A DNA stretch of 64,000 nucleotides, taken from NCBI GenBank assembly GCA_963816555.1, contig CAWFLD010000004.1, positions 248,001-312,000 on the forward strand, in the 5' to 3' direction. This stretch comes from Lutibaculum sp963816555. Its GTDB lineage: Bacteria > Pseudomonadota > Alphaproteobacteria > Rhizobiales > Tepidamorphaceae. Of the stretch, positions 1 to 12,935 are shown in pieces. The notes beneath the pieces were generated by a model that did no database searches, was not told where the DNA came from, and was given only the letters and a program-made list of their open reading frames with translations. Numbering within the stretch: the first letter of the stretch is position 1; each line of letters opens with the position of its first letter. A program made the position numbers and the translations under genes.

Positions 1-620
1 ATCGGAATGGCGCTGTCGCGGGCAAGCGCGATCGCCGCCGCGTCCATCACCTTGAGATCCCTGGCGAGAACCTCGCCGTAGGTCAGGTCGTCGAAGCGCC
101 TGGCGTCGGGATTCGTCTTGGGGTCGGAATCGTAGACCCCGTCGACCTGCGTCGCCTTGAGGATCGCGGAGCAGTTCAGCTCCGCCGCCCGCAGCGCCGC
201 CGTCGAATCCGTCGTGAAGAACGGCGAGCCCGTGCCGCCGCCGAGCACCAGGATCTCGCCGGCCGCGAGATACTCCTCGGCCTTGTAGCGCGTGTAGGTC
301 TCGCAGACCGAATCCATCGGGATCGCCGACATGGCGCGCGCCGGCATGCCCGCCGCGCGGATCGCCTCGGCGACCGCAAGCGCGTTCATGACGGTGGCGA
401 GCATGCCCATGTAGTCGGCGCTCGCCCGGTCCATGCCCTTCGCGGCGCCGGCGACGCCGCGGAAGATGTTGCCGCCGCCGACGACGACGGCGAGGCCCGT
501 CCCGGCCTTGGCGCAGGCGGCGATCTCCGCCGCGTAGCCCTGCGCCGTCGGCAGGTCGATGCCATAGGGCGAGGCGCCCATGAGCGCCTCGCCCGAGAGT
601 TTCAGAAGGACCCTCTTCAT
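1..620 (-). CDS. pyrH: UMP kinase (uridylate kinase), 3' end outside window
   Basis: This is hexameric bacterial UMP kinase, which phosphorylates UMP to UDP in cytoplasmic pyrimidine synthesis. Translation from the ATG at 620 begins MKRVLLKLSGEALMG, the amino-acid-kinase family start. The glycine-rich GGGNIFRG lies near residue 50, and DSTAALRAAEL near residue 145 marks the acceptor and nucleotide region. About 206 of the roughly 240 expected codons are present before the left edge. It lies 28 bases downstream of tsf in the conserved rpsB-tsf-pyrH order, so it is probably cotranscribed from the rpsB promoter. Identity is secure; only the C-terminus is missing. Confidence 0.95.
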   Translation of the reverse strand, partial: MKRVLLKLSGEALMGASPYGIDLPTAQGYAAEIAACAKAGTGLAVVVGGGNIFRGVAGAAKGMDRASADYMGMLATVMNALAVAEAIRAAGMPARAMSAIPMDSVCETYTRYKAEEYLAAGEILVLGGGTGSPFFTTDSTAALRAAELNCSAILKATQVDGVYDSDPKTNPDARRFDDLTYGEVLARDLKVMDAAAIALARDSAIP

Positions 621-648
621 GTCGCGGATCCCGCCGGACGGACCGTCC

Positions 649-1582
649 TCAGCGGGTGCCCGCGGCCGCCGCGACCTCGGCGGCGAAGTCGGACTCTTCC
701 TTCTCGATGCCCTCGCCGAGCGCGTAGCGGACGAAGCCCTTGACCTTGATCGGCGCGCCGACCTGGGCCTCGGCGTTCTTCACCGCCTTCTCGACCGAGT
801 TCTCGCCGTCGATGACGAAGACCTGCTTCAGCAGCACCGACTCCTCGTAGAACTTGCGGATCCGGCCCTCGATCATCTTGTCGATGATGTTGTCGGGCTT
901 GCCCGACTCCCTGGCCTGCTCGCGCAGCACGCTGCGCTCGCGCTCGACGACCTCGGGATCGAGATCCTCGACGTCGAGGGCGAGCGGGTTCGTCGCGGCG
1001 ATGTGCATCGCCACCTGGCGGCCGATCGCGTCGAGCGCGGCCTTGTCGCCGGTCGAACTCGAGCGCGACGAGCACGCCGATGCGGCCGAGATTCGGCGCG
1101 ATGGCGCTGTGGATGTAGGCCGAGACGACGCCGTCGGAGACGGCGAAGGACTGCGCCCGGCGCAGCGTCATGTTCTCGCCGATCTGCGCGACGGCCTCGG
1201 TGATCTGCTCCTCGACGGTGCGCTCGGTGCCGGGGAACTTCGCCGTCTTCAGCGCGTCCGTGTCGCCGTCGACCGACAGCGCGGTCTCGGCGATGGTGCC
1301 GACCATCTTCTGGAACGTCTCGTTGCGCGCGACGAAGTCCGTCTCGGCGTTGACCTCGACGATCGCCGCCTTCTGCGTGCCGCCGCCGGCGACGGCGACG
1401 AGGCCCTCGGCCGCGACGCGGCCGGCCTTCTTGGCGGCCTTGGACAGACCCTTGGCGCGCAGCCAGTCGACCGCCGCCTCCATGTCGCCCTCGTTCTGCG
1501 CCAGCGCGTTCTTGCAATCCATCATGCCCGCGCCGGTCTTCTCGCGGAGCTCCTTCACCATCGACGCGGTGACGTTAGCCAT
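649..1582 (-). CDS. tsf: Elongation factor Ts (one-base frame slip)
   Basis: EF-Ts is the nucleotide exchange factor that recycles EF-Tu in translation. The N-terminal UBA-like domain (MANVTASMVKELREKTGAGM, with MMDCKNAL after it) and the core motif NAETDFVARN are clear. The reading frame changes near 1055-1056: up to there it reads LGRIGVLVALE, after it VAMHIAATNPLAL to the stop at 649. Removing one base (the coding-strand extra T in GAGTTCGACC) restores a 310-residue protein, the normal length. Because tsf is normally essential and both halves are well conserved, a sequence error is more likely than a true mutation. Confidence 0.93.
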
Positions 1583-1669
1583 CGTGGCCTCCTGCTCGAT
1601 TCGTCTGGACGATCGGCTCCCGGTAGCACCGGAAGCCGATCCAATTGTGAACGGCCGCCAGGCGGCCTC

Positions 1670-2722
1670 TTACTCTTCGCCCTCGGCGAGACGCTTGGCC
1701 TGCTCGATCCAGCCGTCGCGCTCGACGCGGCCCTTGATCGCCAGCGCCTCGTCGACGCGCGCGGCGTCCTCGGGCGAGAAGGAGGCGATCTGCCAGAAGT
1801 GGAAGACGCCCATGTCGTTGAGCTTCTGCTCGATGACCGGACCGAGGCCGGCGATCTTCTTCAGGTCGTCGGGCGCGCCGCGCGGGGCCGACAGGGCCTC
1901 GAACTGCTGGTTCACGCCGGCGGCCGGAGCCTCGACACCGGTCTCGGCCGGAGCGGCCTCCTCGGCGACGGCCTCCTCGAGCATCGGCTCCTCGGACTCG
2001 CCGAGGTCGACGCCGACGTCGCCCTGGGCGCGCGAGATGCCGTCGATCGCCGCGCGGGCGATCATGTCGCAGTAGAAGCTGATCGCGCGGCCCGCGTCGT
2101 CGTTGCCCGGCACCGGATAGGTGATGCCGTCGGGATCGCAGTTGGAGTCGAGCACCGCGGCGACCGGGATGCCGAGGCGGCGGGCCTCCTGGATCGCGAT
2201 CTGCTCCTTGTTGGTGTCGATCACGAAGATCAGGTCGGGCTGGCCGCCCATGTCCTTGATGCCGCCGAGCGAGCGCTCGAGCTTGTCGCGCTCGCGGGTC
2301 AGGCGGAGGAGCTCCTTCTTCGTCAGGTTGTGGGCCTCGCCCGTATCGCCCGACAGGATCTCGTCGACGCGGCGCAGGCGCTGGATCGAGTGCGAGATCG
2401 TCTTCCAGTTCGTGAGCATGCCGCCGAGCCAGCGGGCGTTCACGTAGTACTGCGCGCAGCGGCGGGCGGCATTCGCCACCTCTTCGGCTGCCTGGCGCTT
2501 GGTGCCGACGAACAGCACGCGGCCGCCCTGGGCGACCGTGTCGCTCACCGCCTCGAGCGCGCGATGCAGCATCGGCACGGTCTGGGCGAGGTCGATGATG
2601 TGGATGTTGTTGCGCGATCCGAAGAGATACGGCTCCATCTTCGGATTCCAGCGGTGCGTCTGGTGTCCGAAGTGGACGCCTGCCTCAAGCAGCTGACGCA
2701 TGGTAAAAGTGGGCGTAGCCAT
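1670..2722 (-). CDS. rpsB: 30S ribosomal protein S2 with C-terminal extension
   Basis: S2 is a small-subunit ribosomal protein needed for S1 assembly and initiation. The N-terminus (TMRQLLEAGVHFGHQTHRWNP) and the segment DLIFVIDTNKE are diagnostic. At 350 residues it is about 100 longer than E. coli S2. The extra part has an acidic, Ala/Glu-rich linker (about 235-275) and then a helix-hairpin-helix-like module with KKIAGLGPVIEQKLNDMGV and a WIEQAKRLAEGEE end. Similar tails occur on S2 of many alphaproteobacteria. It is first in rpsB-tsf-pyrH, 87 bases upstream of tsf. Confidence 0.96.
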   Translation of the reverse strand: MATPTFTMRQLLEAGVHFGHQTHRWNPKMEPYLFGSRNNIHIIDLAQTVPMLHRALEAVSDTVAQGGRVLFVGTKRQAAEEVANAARRCAQYYVNARWLGGMLTNWKTISHSIQRLRRVDEILSGDTGEAHNLTKKELLRLTRERDKLERSLGGIKDMGGQPDLIFVIDTNKEQIAIQEARRLGIPVAAVLDSNCDPDGITYPVPGNDDAGRAISFYCDMIARAAIDGISRAQGDVGVDLGESEEPMLEEAVAEEAAPAETGVEAPAAGVNQQFEALSAPRGAPDDLKKIAGLGPVIEQKLNDMGVFHFWQIASFSPEDAARVDEALAIKGRVERDGWIEQAKRLAEGEE

Positions 2723-3106
2723 GGCCCTATGGTCTCCAGTGTTCCGGTTAATCCTCCGCGAGCACTGCGCCCGGCTATGGCTTGCGCCGACCGGACACCG
2801 GAAAAGCGCGCCTGTCGAGAGACGGACGCGCCTGGTTGGAGCTCGCGTGCGAGATGGGCTGGGTTATATGCATTCGGCCGCGGCGTTTCAAGCTGCAATC
2901 CACCGCCCGGCGCGCCCTGCTGCGCCGACGCGCGTCCGGGCCGATCGCGAGGCGGGCACGCAGCCGCCCGGCGGTCAGGCCGGGCCCGGCCCGGCGGCCA
3001 CGGCCCCTTGCTCAGAGCCGGACGCATGGATGTCATCTTCCGCTCGATGAGCGGAGGTCGTGGCCGGCGCCGTGCCCCGGCCGGCCCGGGACCGGCGCCG
3101 CCCGCG
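2723..3106. other. Intergenic region between rpsB and usg
   Basis: About 380 bases without a convincing gene. It holds the predicted rpsB promoter and leader in its left half. The right half (about 2930-3100) is extremely GC-rich with runs of CCGG and GGCC and shows no start codon with a ribosome binding site. Reading frames through it are open on both strands only because of base composition. Confidence 0.6.
2863..2891 (-). promoter_or_regulatory. Predicted sigma70-type promoter of rpsB-tsf-pyrH
   Basis: On the minus strand TTGAAA (2886-2891) is followed after exactly 17 bases by TATAAC (2863-2868). This matches a housekeeping promoter well and stands out as AT-rich in very GC-rich surroundings. 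Transcription would start near 2855, leaving a leader of about 130 nt before the rpsB ATG, long enough for the S2 autoregulation known in other bacteria. I see no specific leader fold that I can name. Confidence 0.65.
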
Positions 3107-3376
3107 TCAGTGGAGGCCGTGCTGGTGATCCACCCGGCGCCACTCGTTCGGGCCGATGAGCTTGTGATGGGCGATCTGCACCGAATGGATCGGGCCCTCG
3201 ATCGACTTGTCCCAGAACTCGAGGAACCGGAAGAGCTCCGGAAAGTCCGGCGCGAGGTCGTAGTGCTGCCACAGGAACTGCTGAAGCAGGCCGGGATGGT
3301 CGGGAAACCGGTAGATGATTTCGGCCGTCGTCAGGCCGTACCCCTTCAGCTGGGCTTCGAATTCGATCGCAACCAT
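3107..3376 (-). CDS. usg: Usg family protein
   Basis: A protein of 89 residues beginning MVAIEFEAQLKGYGLTTAEI. The segments IYRFPDHPGLLQQFLWQHYDLAPDFPEL and HSVQIAHHKLIGPNEWR (quoted here only as landmarks) match the short Usg-like family common in Hyphomicrobiales; its function is not known and no catalytic motif is evident. The start at 3376 is chosen because the family begins here and an AAGGGA ribosome binding site lies about 8 bases upstream. The longer open frame upstream to 3673 is compositional. It stands alone between rpsB and the cox-associated genes. Confidence 0.8.
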   Translation of the reverse strand: MVAIEFEAQLKGYGLTTAEIIYRFPDHPGLLQQFLWQHYDLAPDFPELFRFLEFWDKSIEGPIHSVQIAHHKLIGPNEWRRVDHQHGLH

Positions 3377-3486
3377 CGAGATGTCCCTTGCCGTTGCAAT
3401 CGAAAAATGAGAAACCACGTCGCCGCGCAAATCAACAAAAAGATGAGCACGAACAACAGGTTGGCAGCACTTGCCAAGGAGTGCTG

Positions 3487-5105
<1,619 letters not shown>

Positions 5106-5109
<4 letters not shown>

Positions 5110-5795
5110 CGCGCGTCCGGCCCGAGCCGCCGCGTCGCCGTGATCTCGGAGAGGATCGACAGCGCGATCTCGGCCGGGCTCGCGGCCCCGATCGGCAGGC
5201 CGATCGGCGCGTGGATGCGGGCGATCTCCGCCTCGGAGAAGCCCGCCGCAGTCAGCCGCTCGACGCGCCGGCCGTGCGTCTTCCGGCTGCCGAGCGCGCC
5301 GATATAGAAGCAGCCCGCCTTCAGCGCCGCGTCGAGGCCGGGATCGTCGATCTTCGGGTCGTGCGTCAGGGCGCAGAAGGCGGTCCAGCGGTCGAGCCCG
5401 ATCTCCGGCAGCACGACGTCCGGCCATTCGACGCGCAGGTCGACGTCGGGGAAGCGCTCGCGCGTCGCGAACGCCTCGCGCGGGTCGACGACGGTCACGT
5501 CGAGATCGACGAGCCGGGCCATGGGGCTGAGCGCCTGCGAGATGTGGACGGCGCCGATGCAGACGAGCCTGACCGGCGGCAGGTAGACGCCGGCGAAGAG
5601 CGAGCGGCCGCCGAGCTCGACGCCGCCGCTCCTGCCCCTGCGCAGGAGCGCTTCCAGCGTCTCCCGCTCCGGATGGGCGGCGATGTCGGCATCGAGGAGC
5701 AGCGTCTGTTCGCCGCCGTCGAGATCGGTGAGGACGACGGCCGCCTCGCGGGCGGCGCGCGCCTCGTTGAGGCGCGTCAGGAGATCGAGGCGCAT
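5106..5795 (-). CDS. XdhC/CoxF family maturation protein, Rossmann part
   Basis: This 229-residue protein corresponds to the C-terminal half of XdhC/CoxF proteins, which bind Moco and deliver its sulfurated form to molybdenum hydroxylases. The Rossmann-like segment LVCIGAVHISQALSPMARLV, FCALTHDPKID, and the end signature YIGALGSRKTHGRR with IHAPIGLPIGAASPAEIAL are all present. The N-terminal XdhC domain is encoded separately just upstream (5800-6126), four bases away, so the usual single XdhC protein is split in two here. Its stop overlaps the start of the MocA-like gene. Confidence 0.88.
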
Positions 5796-5799
5796 CGGC

Positions 5800-6126
5800 T
5801 CAGATCACCGGCTCGACATAGACGCTGATCCGGCCGCCGCAGGACAGGCCGACCTCCCACGCCGTCTCGTCGGCCACGCCGAAGGACAGGGTCTTGGGGG
5901 CCTTCGAGCCGATCACGTCGAGCGCCTCGGCGATGACGGCGCCCTCGACGCAGCCGCCCGAGACGGAGCCCATGAAGTTGCCGTCCGAATCGATGACGAG
6001 ATGGCTGCCGACCGGGCGCGGCGCCGAGCCCCAGGTCTCCGTCACCGTGGCGAGCGCCACGTCGCGCCCCGCCGCCTTCCAGTCCTGCGCGATCGCCAGC
6101 GCGTCGTCTTCCATCACGTCGCTCAT
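5800..6126 (-). CDS. XdhC/CoxI N-terminal domain protein
   Basis: A 108-residue protein equal to the N-terminal XdhC_CoxI domain. It begins MSDVMEDDALAIAQDWKAAG and holds the conserved VTETWGSAPRPVGSHLV and GSVSGGCVEGAV motifs, whose cysteine is family-conserved, then GLSCGGRI. It acts with the following gene in inserting or sulfurating Moco (family knowledge). Its ATG overlaps the coxE stop by four bases, showing translational coupling in the cox operon. Confidence 0.88.
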   Translation of the reverse strand: MSDVMEDDALAIAQDWKAAGRDVALATVTETWGSAPRPVGSHLVIDSDGNFMGSVSGGCVEGAVIAEALDVIGSKAPKTLSFGVADETAWEVGLSCGGRISVYVEPVI

Positions 6127-7352
6127 GCCGCAGCCTCCTTCAGCCAGTCGCGGGGAGATCTGGGGCGCGCGCCCTCCCCGTCGAGCGCGGCCACGAGATC
6201 GTGCACCGCCGCGAGATTGTGCACCGGGCGGAACTCGTCGACATGCGGCAGCATGGCGCGGATTCCGCCCGCCTTCGCCTCGAACCTGTCGAAGCGCAAC
6301 AGCGGGTTCAGCCAGATCAGACGGCGGCAGGAGCGGCGCAGCCGCTCCACCTCGTGCTCGAGATCGGCCTCGGGATCGCGCTCGAGCCCGTCGGTGACGA
6401 GCAGCACGACCGCGCCCTGCCCGAGCACGCGCCGCGACCAGTCGTGGTTGAAGCGCCTGAGACATGTGGTGATGCGCGTGCCCCCCGACCAGTCGGACAC
6501 GGCGGCGCCGGCGCGCTGCAGCGCGATCTCGGGGTCGCGCGCGGCGAGCTGGCGCGTCACGTTCGTCAGCCGCGTGCCGAAGACGAAGCTGTGGACGCGC
6601 CCGCGCGATTCGGTGAGCGCGTGCAGGAAGTGCAGCATCATGCGGCTGTACTGCGCCATCGACCCGGAGATGTCGCAGATGGCCACCACCGGCGGGTGGC
6701 GCAGCGCCGGCTGCCGGCGCTCGAGCGACACCATCTGCCCGCCGCGCCTGAGGCTCGCGCGCAGGGTGCGGCGAAGGTCGACGCGCGCGCCGCGGGCGCC
6801 CGGCACCAGGCGCCGCGTCGGCACGCGGTCGTCGGGCATCACCATGCGGCGGATCAGCCGGCGCGCCTCGGCGATCTCGGCGGCGTTCATCGCCTCGAAA
6901 TCCCGCGTCTGCAGCACCTCGGCGGCCGACATGGTCAGCCGCGCGTCGAGCTCGAGGCGGGGCTTGGGCTGCCGCTCGGGCTCCGTCTCGCGCTGGCGAT
7001 GAAGCGCGCTGGCGACGCGGTTCATCACCTCCTTGCGCTTCTCGTTCGGCTTCGCCGGGGTCGGCGGCAAGAGCTCCGCCATCATCTGCTCGAACAGGCC
7101 GCGCCGGCGGAAGAACAGGCGGAAGGTCTGGTCGAAGACCTCGTGGTCCTCGTGGCGCTTCACGAGGCAGGCGTGCAGCGTCCAGTAGAAATCCTCGCGG
7201 TGGCCGATGCCTGCGGCCTCGACCGCCTCCAGCGCGTCGGCGATCGCGCCCGGGCCGACGCGCAGGCCGGCCTCGCGCAGCGCCCGCCCGAAATGGACGA
7301 CGTTCTGCGCGAGGCGCCCGCCAAATTCCTCCGCCGCGCCCGTCTCGCTCAT
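6123..7352 (-). CDS. coxE: CoxE-like VWA domain protein
   Basis: A 409-residue CoxE family protein. The N-terminal half is charged and helical. The VWA domain starts near residue 215 with VVAICDISGSMAQYSRM, a complete MIDAS motif (DxSxS), followed by the SGGTRI threonine region and LLVTDGLERDP. In Oligotropha carboxidovorans the CoxD AAA+ ATPase and CoxE are needed to build the active site metal centre of the molybdenum enzyme; by analogy it works with the MoxR-type gene just upstream, ten bases away. Confidence 0.9.
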   Translation of the reverse strand: MSETGAAEEFGGRLAQNVVHFGRALREAGLRVGPGAIADALEAVEAAGIGHREDFYWTLHACLVKRHEDHEVFDQTFRLFFRRRGLFEQMMAELLPPTPAKPNEKRKEVMNRVASALHRQRETEPERQPKPRLELDARLTMSAAEVLQTRDFEAMNAAEIAEARRLIRRMVMPDDRVPTRRLVPGARGARVDLRRTLRASLRRGGQMVSLERRQPALRHPPVVAICDISGSMAQYSRMMLHFLHALTESRGRVHSFVFGTRLTNVTRQLAARDPEIALQRAGAAVSDWSGGTRITTCLRRFNHDWSRRVLGQGAVVLLVTDGLERDPEADLEHEVERLRRSCRRLIWLNPLLRFDRFEAKAGGIRAMLPHVDEFRPVHNLAAVHDLVAALDGEGARPRSPRDWLKEAAA

Positions 7353-7361
7353 CCGCCGGCC

Positions 7362-8300
<939 letters not shown>

Positions 8301-8399
8301 CAGGCCTCCACCCTTGGAACGATCGGTACGGGCGACAGGAAACACCCGCCGCAGCTTAGCGGCGGCGGGTGTCTTAGGCGAGCGGGACGGCGAAGGAGG

Positions 8400-9192
8400 T
8401 CAGGCGGCCTCGGCGGCCCGCTTCGCCATGACCACGATCAGGTGCGCGCGGTAGTCGGCGCTGCCGTGGAGGTCGCTGTTGAGGCCGTCCGACGGCACCG
8501 TCACGCCCTCGAGCGACTTCGCCGCGAAGCGCCCGTTGAGCGCCTCCTCGACCTCCTTGCTGCGGAAGACGCAGGGGCCGGCCCCGGTCACCGCGGCGCG
8601 AACCTCGCCGCCGCGCTTGGCGACGAACACGCCGACCAGCGGGTAGCGCGAGGCCGGGTTGCGGAACTTCGCGTAGCCCGCCCGCCGCGGCACGGGGAAC
8701 AGCACCTTGGTGATGATCTCGCCGGGCTGCAGCGCCGTCTCGAACATGTCGACGAAGAACTCGTCGGCGTCGATCCGGCGCTTGTTGGTGACGATCGTGG
8801 CGTTGAGGGCCAGGCAGGCGGCGGGATAGTCGGCATTGGGGTCGTTGTTGGCGACGGAGCCGCCGATCGTGCCCCTGTGGCGGACGTGCGGATCGCCGAT
8901 CGAGCCGACGAGCTCGGCCAGGGCCGGGATCGCCTCGCGCACCGTCGGGTCGGCGGCGACCTCCGCGTGGGTCATCATCGCGCCGATATGGAGCGTGCGG
9001 CCCTTGAGCTCGATGCCCCGCAGCCCCTCGACGAGGCCGAGATCGATCGAGGTCGCTCGGCGCGGCGAGCCGGAGCTTCATCATCGGCAGCAGCGAGTGG
9101 CCGCCGGCGAGGAGCTTCGGCTCGTCGCCCTTGCCGAGCAGGGCCGAGGCCTGCCGGACCGAGGTCGGGCGGTGATAGTTGAACGGATACAT
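8400..9192 (-). CDS. coxM: CO-dehydrogenase-type medium (FAD) subunit, one-base frame slip
   Basis: The FAD-binding subunit of a xanthine-oxidase-family hydroxylase. The N-terminus (MYPFNYHRPTSVRQA, then LLAGGHSLLPMMKLRLA) gives the first FAD motif. The later GTIGGSVANNDPNADYPAA is the second FAD motif (TIGG). Between them the frame slips near 9041-9052, where a coding-strand GACCTCGATCGATC has one base too many; both sides align continuously with the family after repair, giving about 263 residues. AGGAGG lies upstream of the ATG. It is 11 bases from coxL. Confidence 0.9.
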
Positions 9193-9203
9193 CGTCTCGC
9201 CTC

Positions 9204-11601
9204 CTATTCCGCCGCTTCCGGCATCTTCGACTTCTGCAGCGCGCGCCAGACGGTCTGCGGCGATGCCGGCATCGCGATGTCCTCGTGGCCGAGCGCATCG
9301 GTGATCGCGTTCATCAGGGCCGCCGGCGCGGCGATGGCGCCGGCCTCGCCGCAGCCCTTGATGCCGAGCGGGTTCGACGGGCACGGCGTGACCGTCATGT
9401 CGACCCTGAAGTTCGGGAAGTCGTCGGCGCGCGGCATCGCGTAGTCGTTGAACGAGCCGGTCACGAGCTGGCCCATGTCGTCGTAGACGCAGCCCTCGAG
9501 CAGCGCCTGGCCCACCCCTTGCGCGATGCCGCCATGGACCTGCCCCTCGACGATCATCGGGTTGATGACCGTCCCGAAATCGTCGACCGCCACCCAGTCG
9601 ACGATCTCCGTCTTGCCGGTGTCGATGTCGATCTCGACCTCGCAGATGTGGCAGCCGGCCGGGAAGGTGAAGTTCACGGGATCGTAGAACGCGCCCTCCT
9701 TGAGGCCGGGCTCGATCTCGTCGGAGGGGAAGCCGTGCGCCACGTAGGCGCCGCAGCGACACGGAGCTCCAGTCGAGCTCCTTGTCGGTGCCGGCGACGG
9801 TGAACTTGCCGTCCTTGAACTCGATGTCGGCTTCCGCCGCCTCGAGCAGGTGCGAGGCGATCTTCTTGGCCTTGGCGACGACCTTGTCGAGCGCCTTGGA
9901 GATGGCCGACATGCCGACCGCGCCGGAGCGCGAGCCGTAGGTGCCCATGCCGAACTGCACCTTGTCGGTGTCGCCGTGGACGATCGAGACCTGGTCGAGC
10001 GGGATGCCGAGGCGGTCCGACACGAGCTGCGCGAAGGTCGTCTCGTGGCCCTGGCCGTGGCTGTGCGAGCCGGTCAGCACCTCGACCGTGCCGACCGGGT
10101 TCACCCGGACCTCGGCCGATTCCCACAGGCCGACGCCGGCGCCGAGCGAGCCGACCGCCTTGGACGGCGCGATGCCGCAGGCCTCGATGTAGTTGGAGAA
10201 GCCGATGCCGCGCAGCTTGCCCCGCCGCGACGCCTCGCGCTTGCGCTTGCCGAAGCCCTTGTAGTCGATGAGCTCCATCGCCTTGTTGAGCGACGCCGGG
10301 TAGTCGCCGACGTCGTAGTTCATGATGACCGGCGTCTGGTGCGGGAACTTCTTCACGAAGTTGCGCTTGCGGAAGCTCGCGGGGTCGATGCCGAGCTCGC
10401 GGGCCGTCACCTCGACGAGCCGCTCGACGACGAAGGTCGCCTCCGGCCGGCCCGCGCCGCGATAGGCGTCGACCGGCGAGGTGTTGGTGTAGACCGCGTC
10501 GACCTCGGCGTAGATCGCCGGGATGTCGTACTGGCCGGACAGGAGCGTGGCGTAGAGATAGGTCGGCACCGACGAGGCGAAGGTCGAGAGATAGGCGCCC
10601 ATGTTGGCCGTCGTGTGGACCCGGAGGCCGAGGATCTTGCCCTTGTCGTCGGTCGCGAGCTCGGCATGCGTGACGTGATCGCGGCCGTGCGCGTCCGACA
10701 GGAACGCCTCGCTGCGGTCGCCCGTCCACTTCACCGGCCGCTGCAGGCGCCGCGCCGCCCACAGGCAGACGACCTCCTCGGCGTAGATGAAGATCTTCGA
10801 GCCGAAGCCGCCGCCGACGTCGGGGGCGATGACGCGCAGCTTGTTCTCCGGCGCGATGCCGACGAAGGCCGACAGCACCAGGCGGGCGACGTGCGGGTTC
10901 TGGCTCGTCGTGTGCAGCGTGAAGACGCCGGTGCCGGGATCGTAGTCGCCGATCGCCGCGCGCGGCTCCATCGCGTTCGGCACGAGCCGGTTGTTGACGA
11001 TGTCGAGCCTGGTGACGTGGTGCGCCTTGGAGAAGGCCTCCTCCGTCTGCGCCTTGTCGCCGAGCTCCCACTCGTAGACGAGGTTGCCGGAGGCGACCTC
11101 GTGGATCTGGGGCGCGCCCTTCTCCCTCGCCTTCGCGGGATCCGACACGGCGTCGAGGACCTCGTAGTCGACCTCGACCATCTCGGCGGCGTCACGCGCC
11201 TGGCGCTTCGTCTCCGCGATCACCACCGCCACCTGGTCGCCGACATAGCGCACCGTGTCGCGGGCGATCGAGGGGTGCGAGCCGGCCTTCATCGGCTCGC
11301 CGTCCTTGGAATGGATGAGCCAGCCGCAGATCAGGTCGCCGATCGGGCTCTCGTCGAGGTCGTCGCTCGTGGGCACGAACTTCCTGAGGTCCTTGCCGGT
11401 GTAGACCGCCACCACGCCCGGGGCCGACTGCGCGGCCGCGATGTCGACCGACCTGATCCGCGCATGGGCGTGCGGCGAGCGCACGAAGACCGCGTGCAGC
11501 TGGCCGGGCCGGTTTATGTCGTCGGTGTAGTTGCCCTTGCCTGTGATGAACCGGCGATCCTCCACCCGCGCGACGCGGGCGCCGATGCCACTCTCTCCCA
11601 T
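9204..11601 (-). CDS. coxL: Form II CO-dehydrogenase-like large (molybdopterin) subunit, one-base frame slip
   Basis: The catalytic subunit binding Moco. It begins with the aldehyde-oxidase-type domain (GKGNYTDDINRPGQLHAVF) and has VGGGFGSK and, near residue 370, the loop AYRGAGR. Form I CO dehydrogenases have AYXCSFR here, so this is a form II enzyme whose substrate is uncertain. The conserved active-site glutamate is in GCGEAGAIAAPAALMNAI near the end. The frame slips near 9751-9757: SVSL is followed, after removing one base, by GAYVAHGFPSDEIEPG. Repaired length is about 798 residues. GGAGGAG precedes the ATG. Confidence 0.92.
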
Positions 11602-11653
11602 GACCGTTCTCCTCCCAGAGATTGCCGTTCCGCCGTCGCGAGCCCGCGGGGTG

Positions 11654-12145
<492 letters not shown>

Positions 12146-12322
12146 GCTTCCTCCTCCGACCGGTGTGGTCGCCTCACCTGCCTCGGCCGCGCCGAGCTCG
12201 GAGCAATACAGGGCGAGAACCCGCCAGAGCCGAGGATTTGCCGTTTCGATCTTATCGTTCGTTGGGCAAAAGTGTTGCTTGAACGCGGGAATCGGTCAAG
12301 GGCCGTCGTGAGCTAGACACGA

Positions 12323-12802
12323 TCAGCCTCCGGCCACTCCCTGGGGCTCCACCTCCTCGCCCTGCAGGTACTTCCGCAGGTTGTCGAAAAACTTCTCGGC
12401 GGTGGATTTCGCGGCGCCGTTGACGAGGCGCTGGCCGATCTGCGCGAGCTTGCCCCCGACCTGCGCGTCGACGTCGTAGACGAGCTTCGTGCCGTCGCCG
12501 TCCGGCTCGAGCCGGATGTCGGCGCCGCCCTTGGCGAATCCGGCGACCCCGCCCTGTCCCTGGCCCGAGATCCGGTAGCTTTCCGGCGGATTAAGGTCCG
12601 ACAGCGTGACCTCGCCTTTGAACTTGGCCTTCACGGGGCCGATCTTCGAGACCACGACCGCCTTGAACTCGGTGTCGGAGACCTTCTCGAGCTCCTCGCA
12701 GCCGGGGATGCACTTCGACAGCACCTCGGGGTCGTTGAGCGCCGCCCAGACCGTCTCGCGGTCCGCGGGAAGCACGCATTCGCCGTCCATCTTCATCGCC
12801 AT
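12323..12802 (-). CDS. coxG: CoxG-like SRPBCC domain protein
   Basis: A 159-residue SRPBCC-fold protein of the CoxG family, which in O. carboxidovorans recruits CO dehydrogenase to the membrane. Landmarks are LPADRETVWAALNDPEVLSKCIPGCEEL near the start, the KIGPVKAKFKGEV segment and VGGKLAQIGQRLVNGAAK near the end. Starts at 12802 or the in-frame ATGs just after it are equally possible; a GGGG-rich stretch lies upstream. It is the first gene of the minus-strand cox cluster and lies divergent to pcaB, with 133 bases between them. Confidence 0.87.
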   Translation of the reverse strand: MAMKMDGECVLPADRETVWAALNDPEVLSKCIPGCEELEKVSDTEFKAVVVSKIGPVKAKFKGEVTLSDLNPPESYRISGQGQGGVAGFAKGGADIRLEPDGDGTKLVYDVDAQVGGKLAQIGQRLVNGAAKSTAEKFFDNLRKYLQGEEVEPQGVAGG

Positions 12803-12935
12803 GAGAGCGTTTTCCCCTTTTGTCGTGGACATTCCCGCGTCCGATCCTGAACGAAGCCGGCGGCGAACGCCAGCGAGTGACACCACCGGACGCCGGGACT
12901 ATGGTCCCGCCGCTTCTGCCCAACCGGAGGACGCG

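Noticed and set aside
12606..12935. Longer start for pcaB within the coxG region
   Set aside because: The family start and a GGAG site support 12936; the extra residues would be antisense to coxG.
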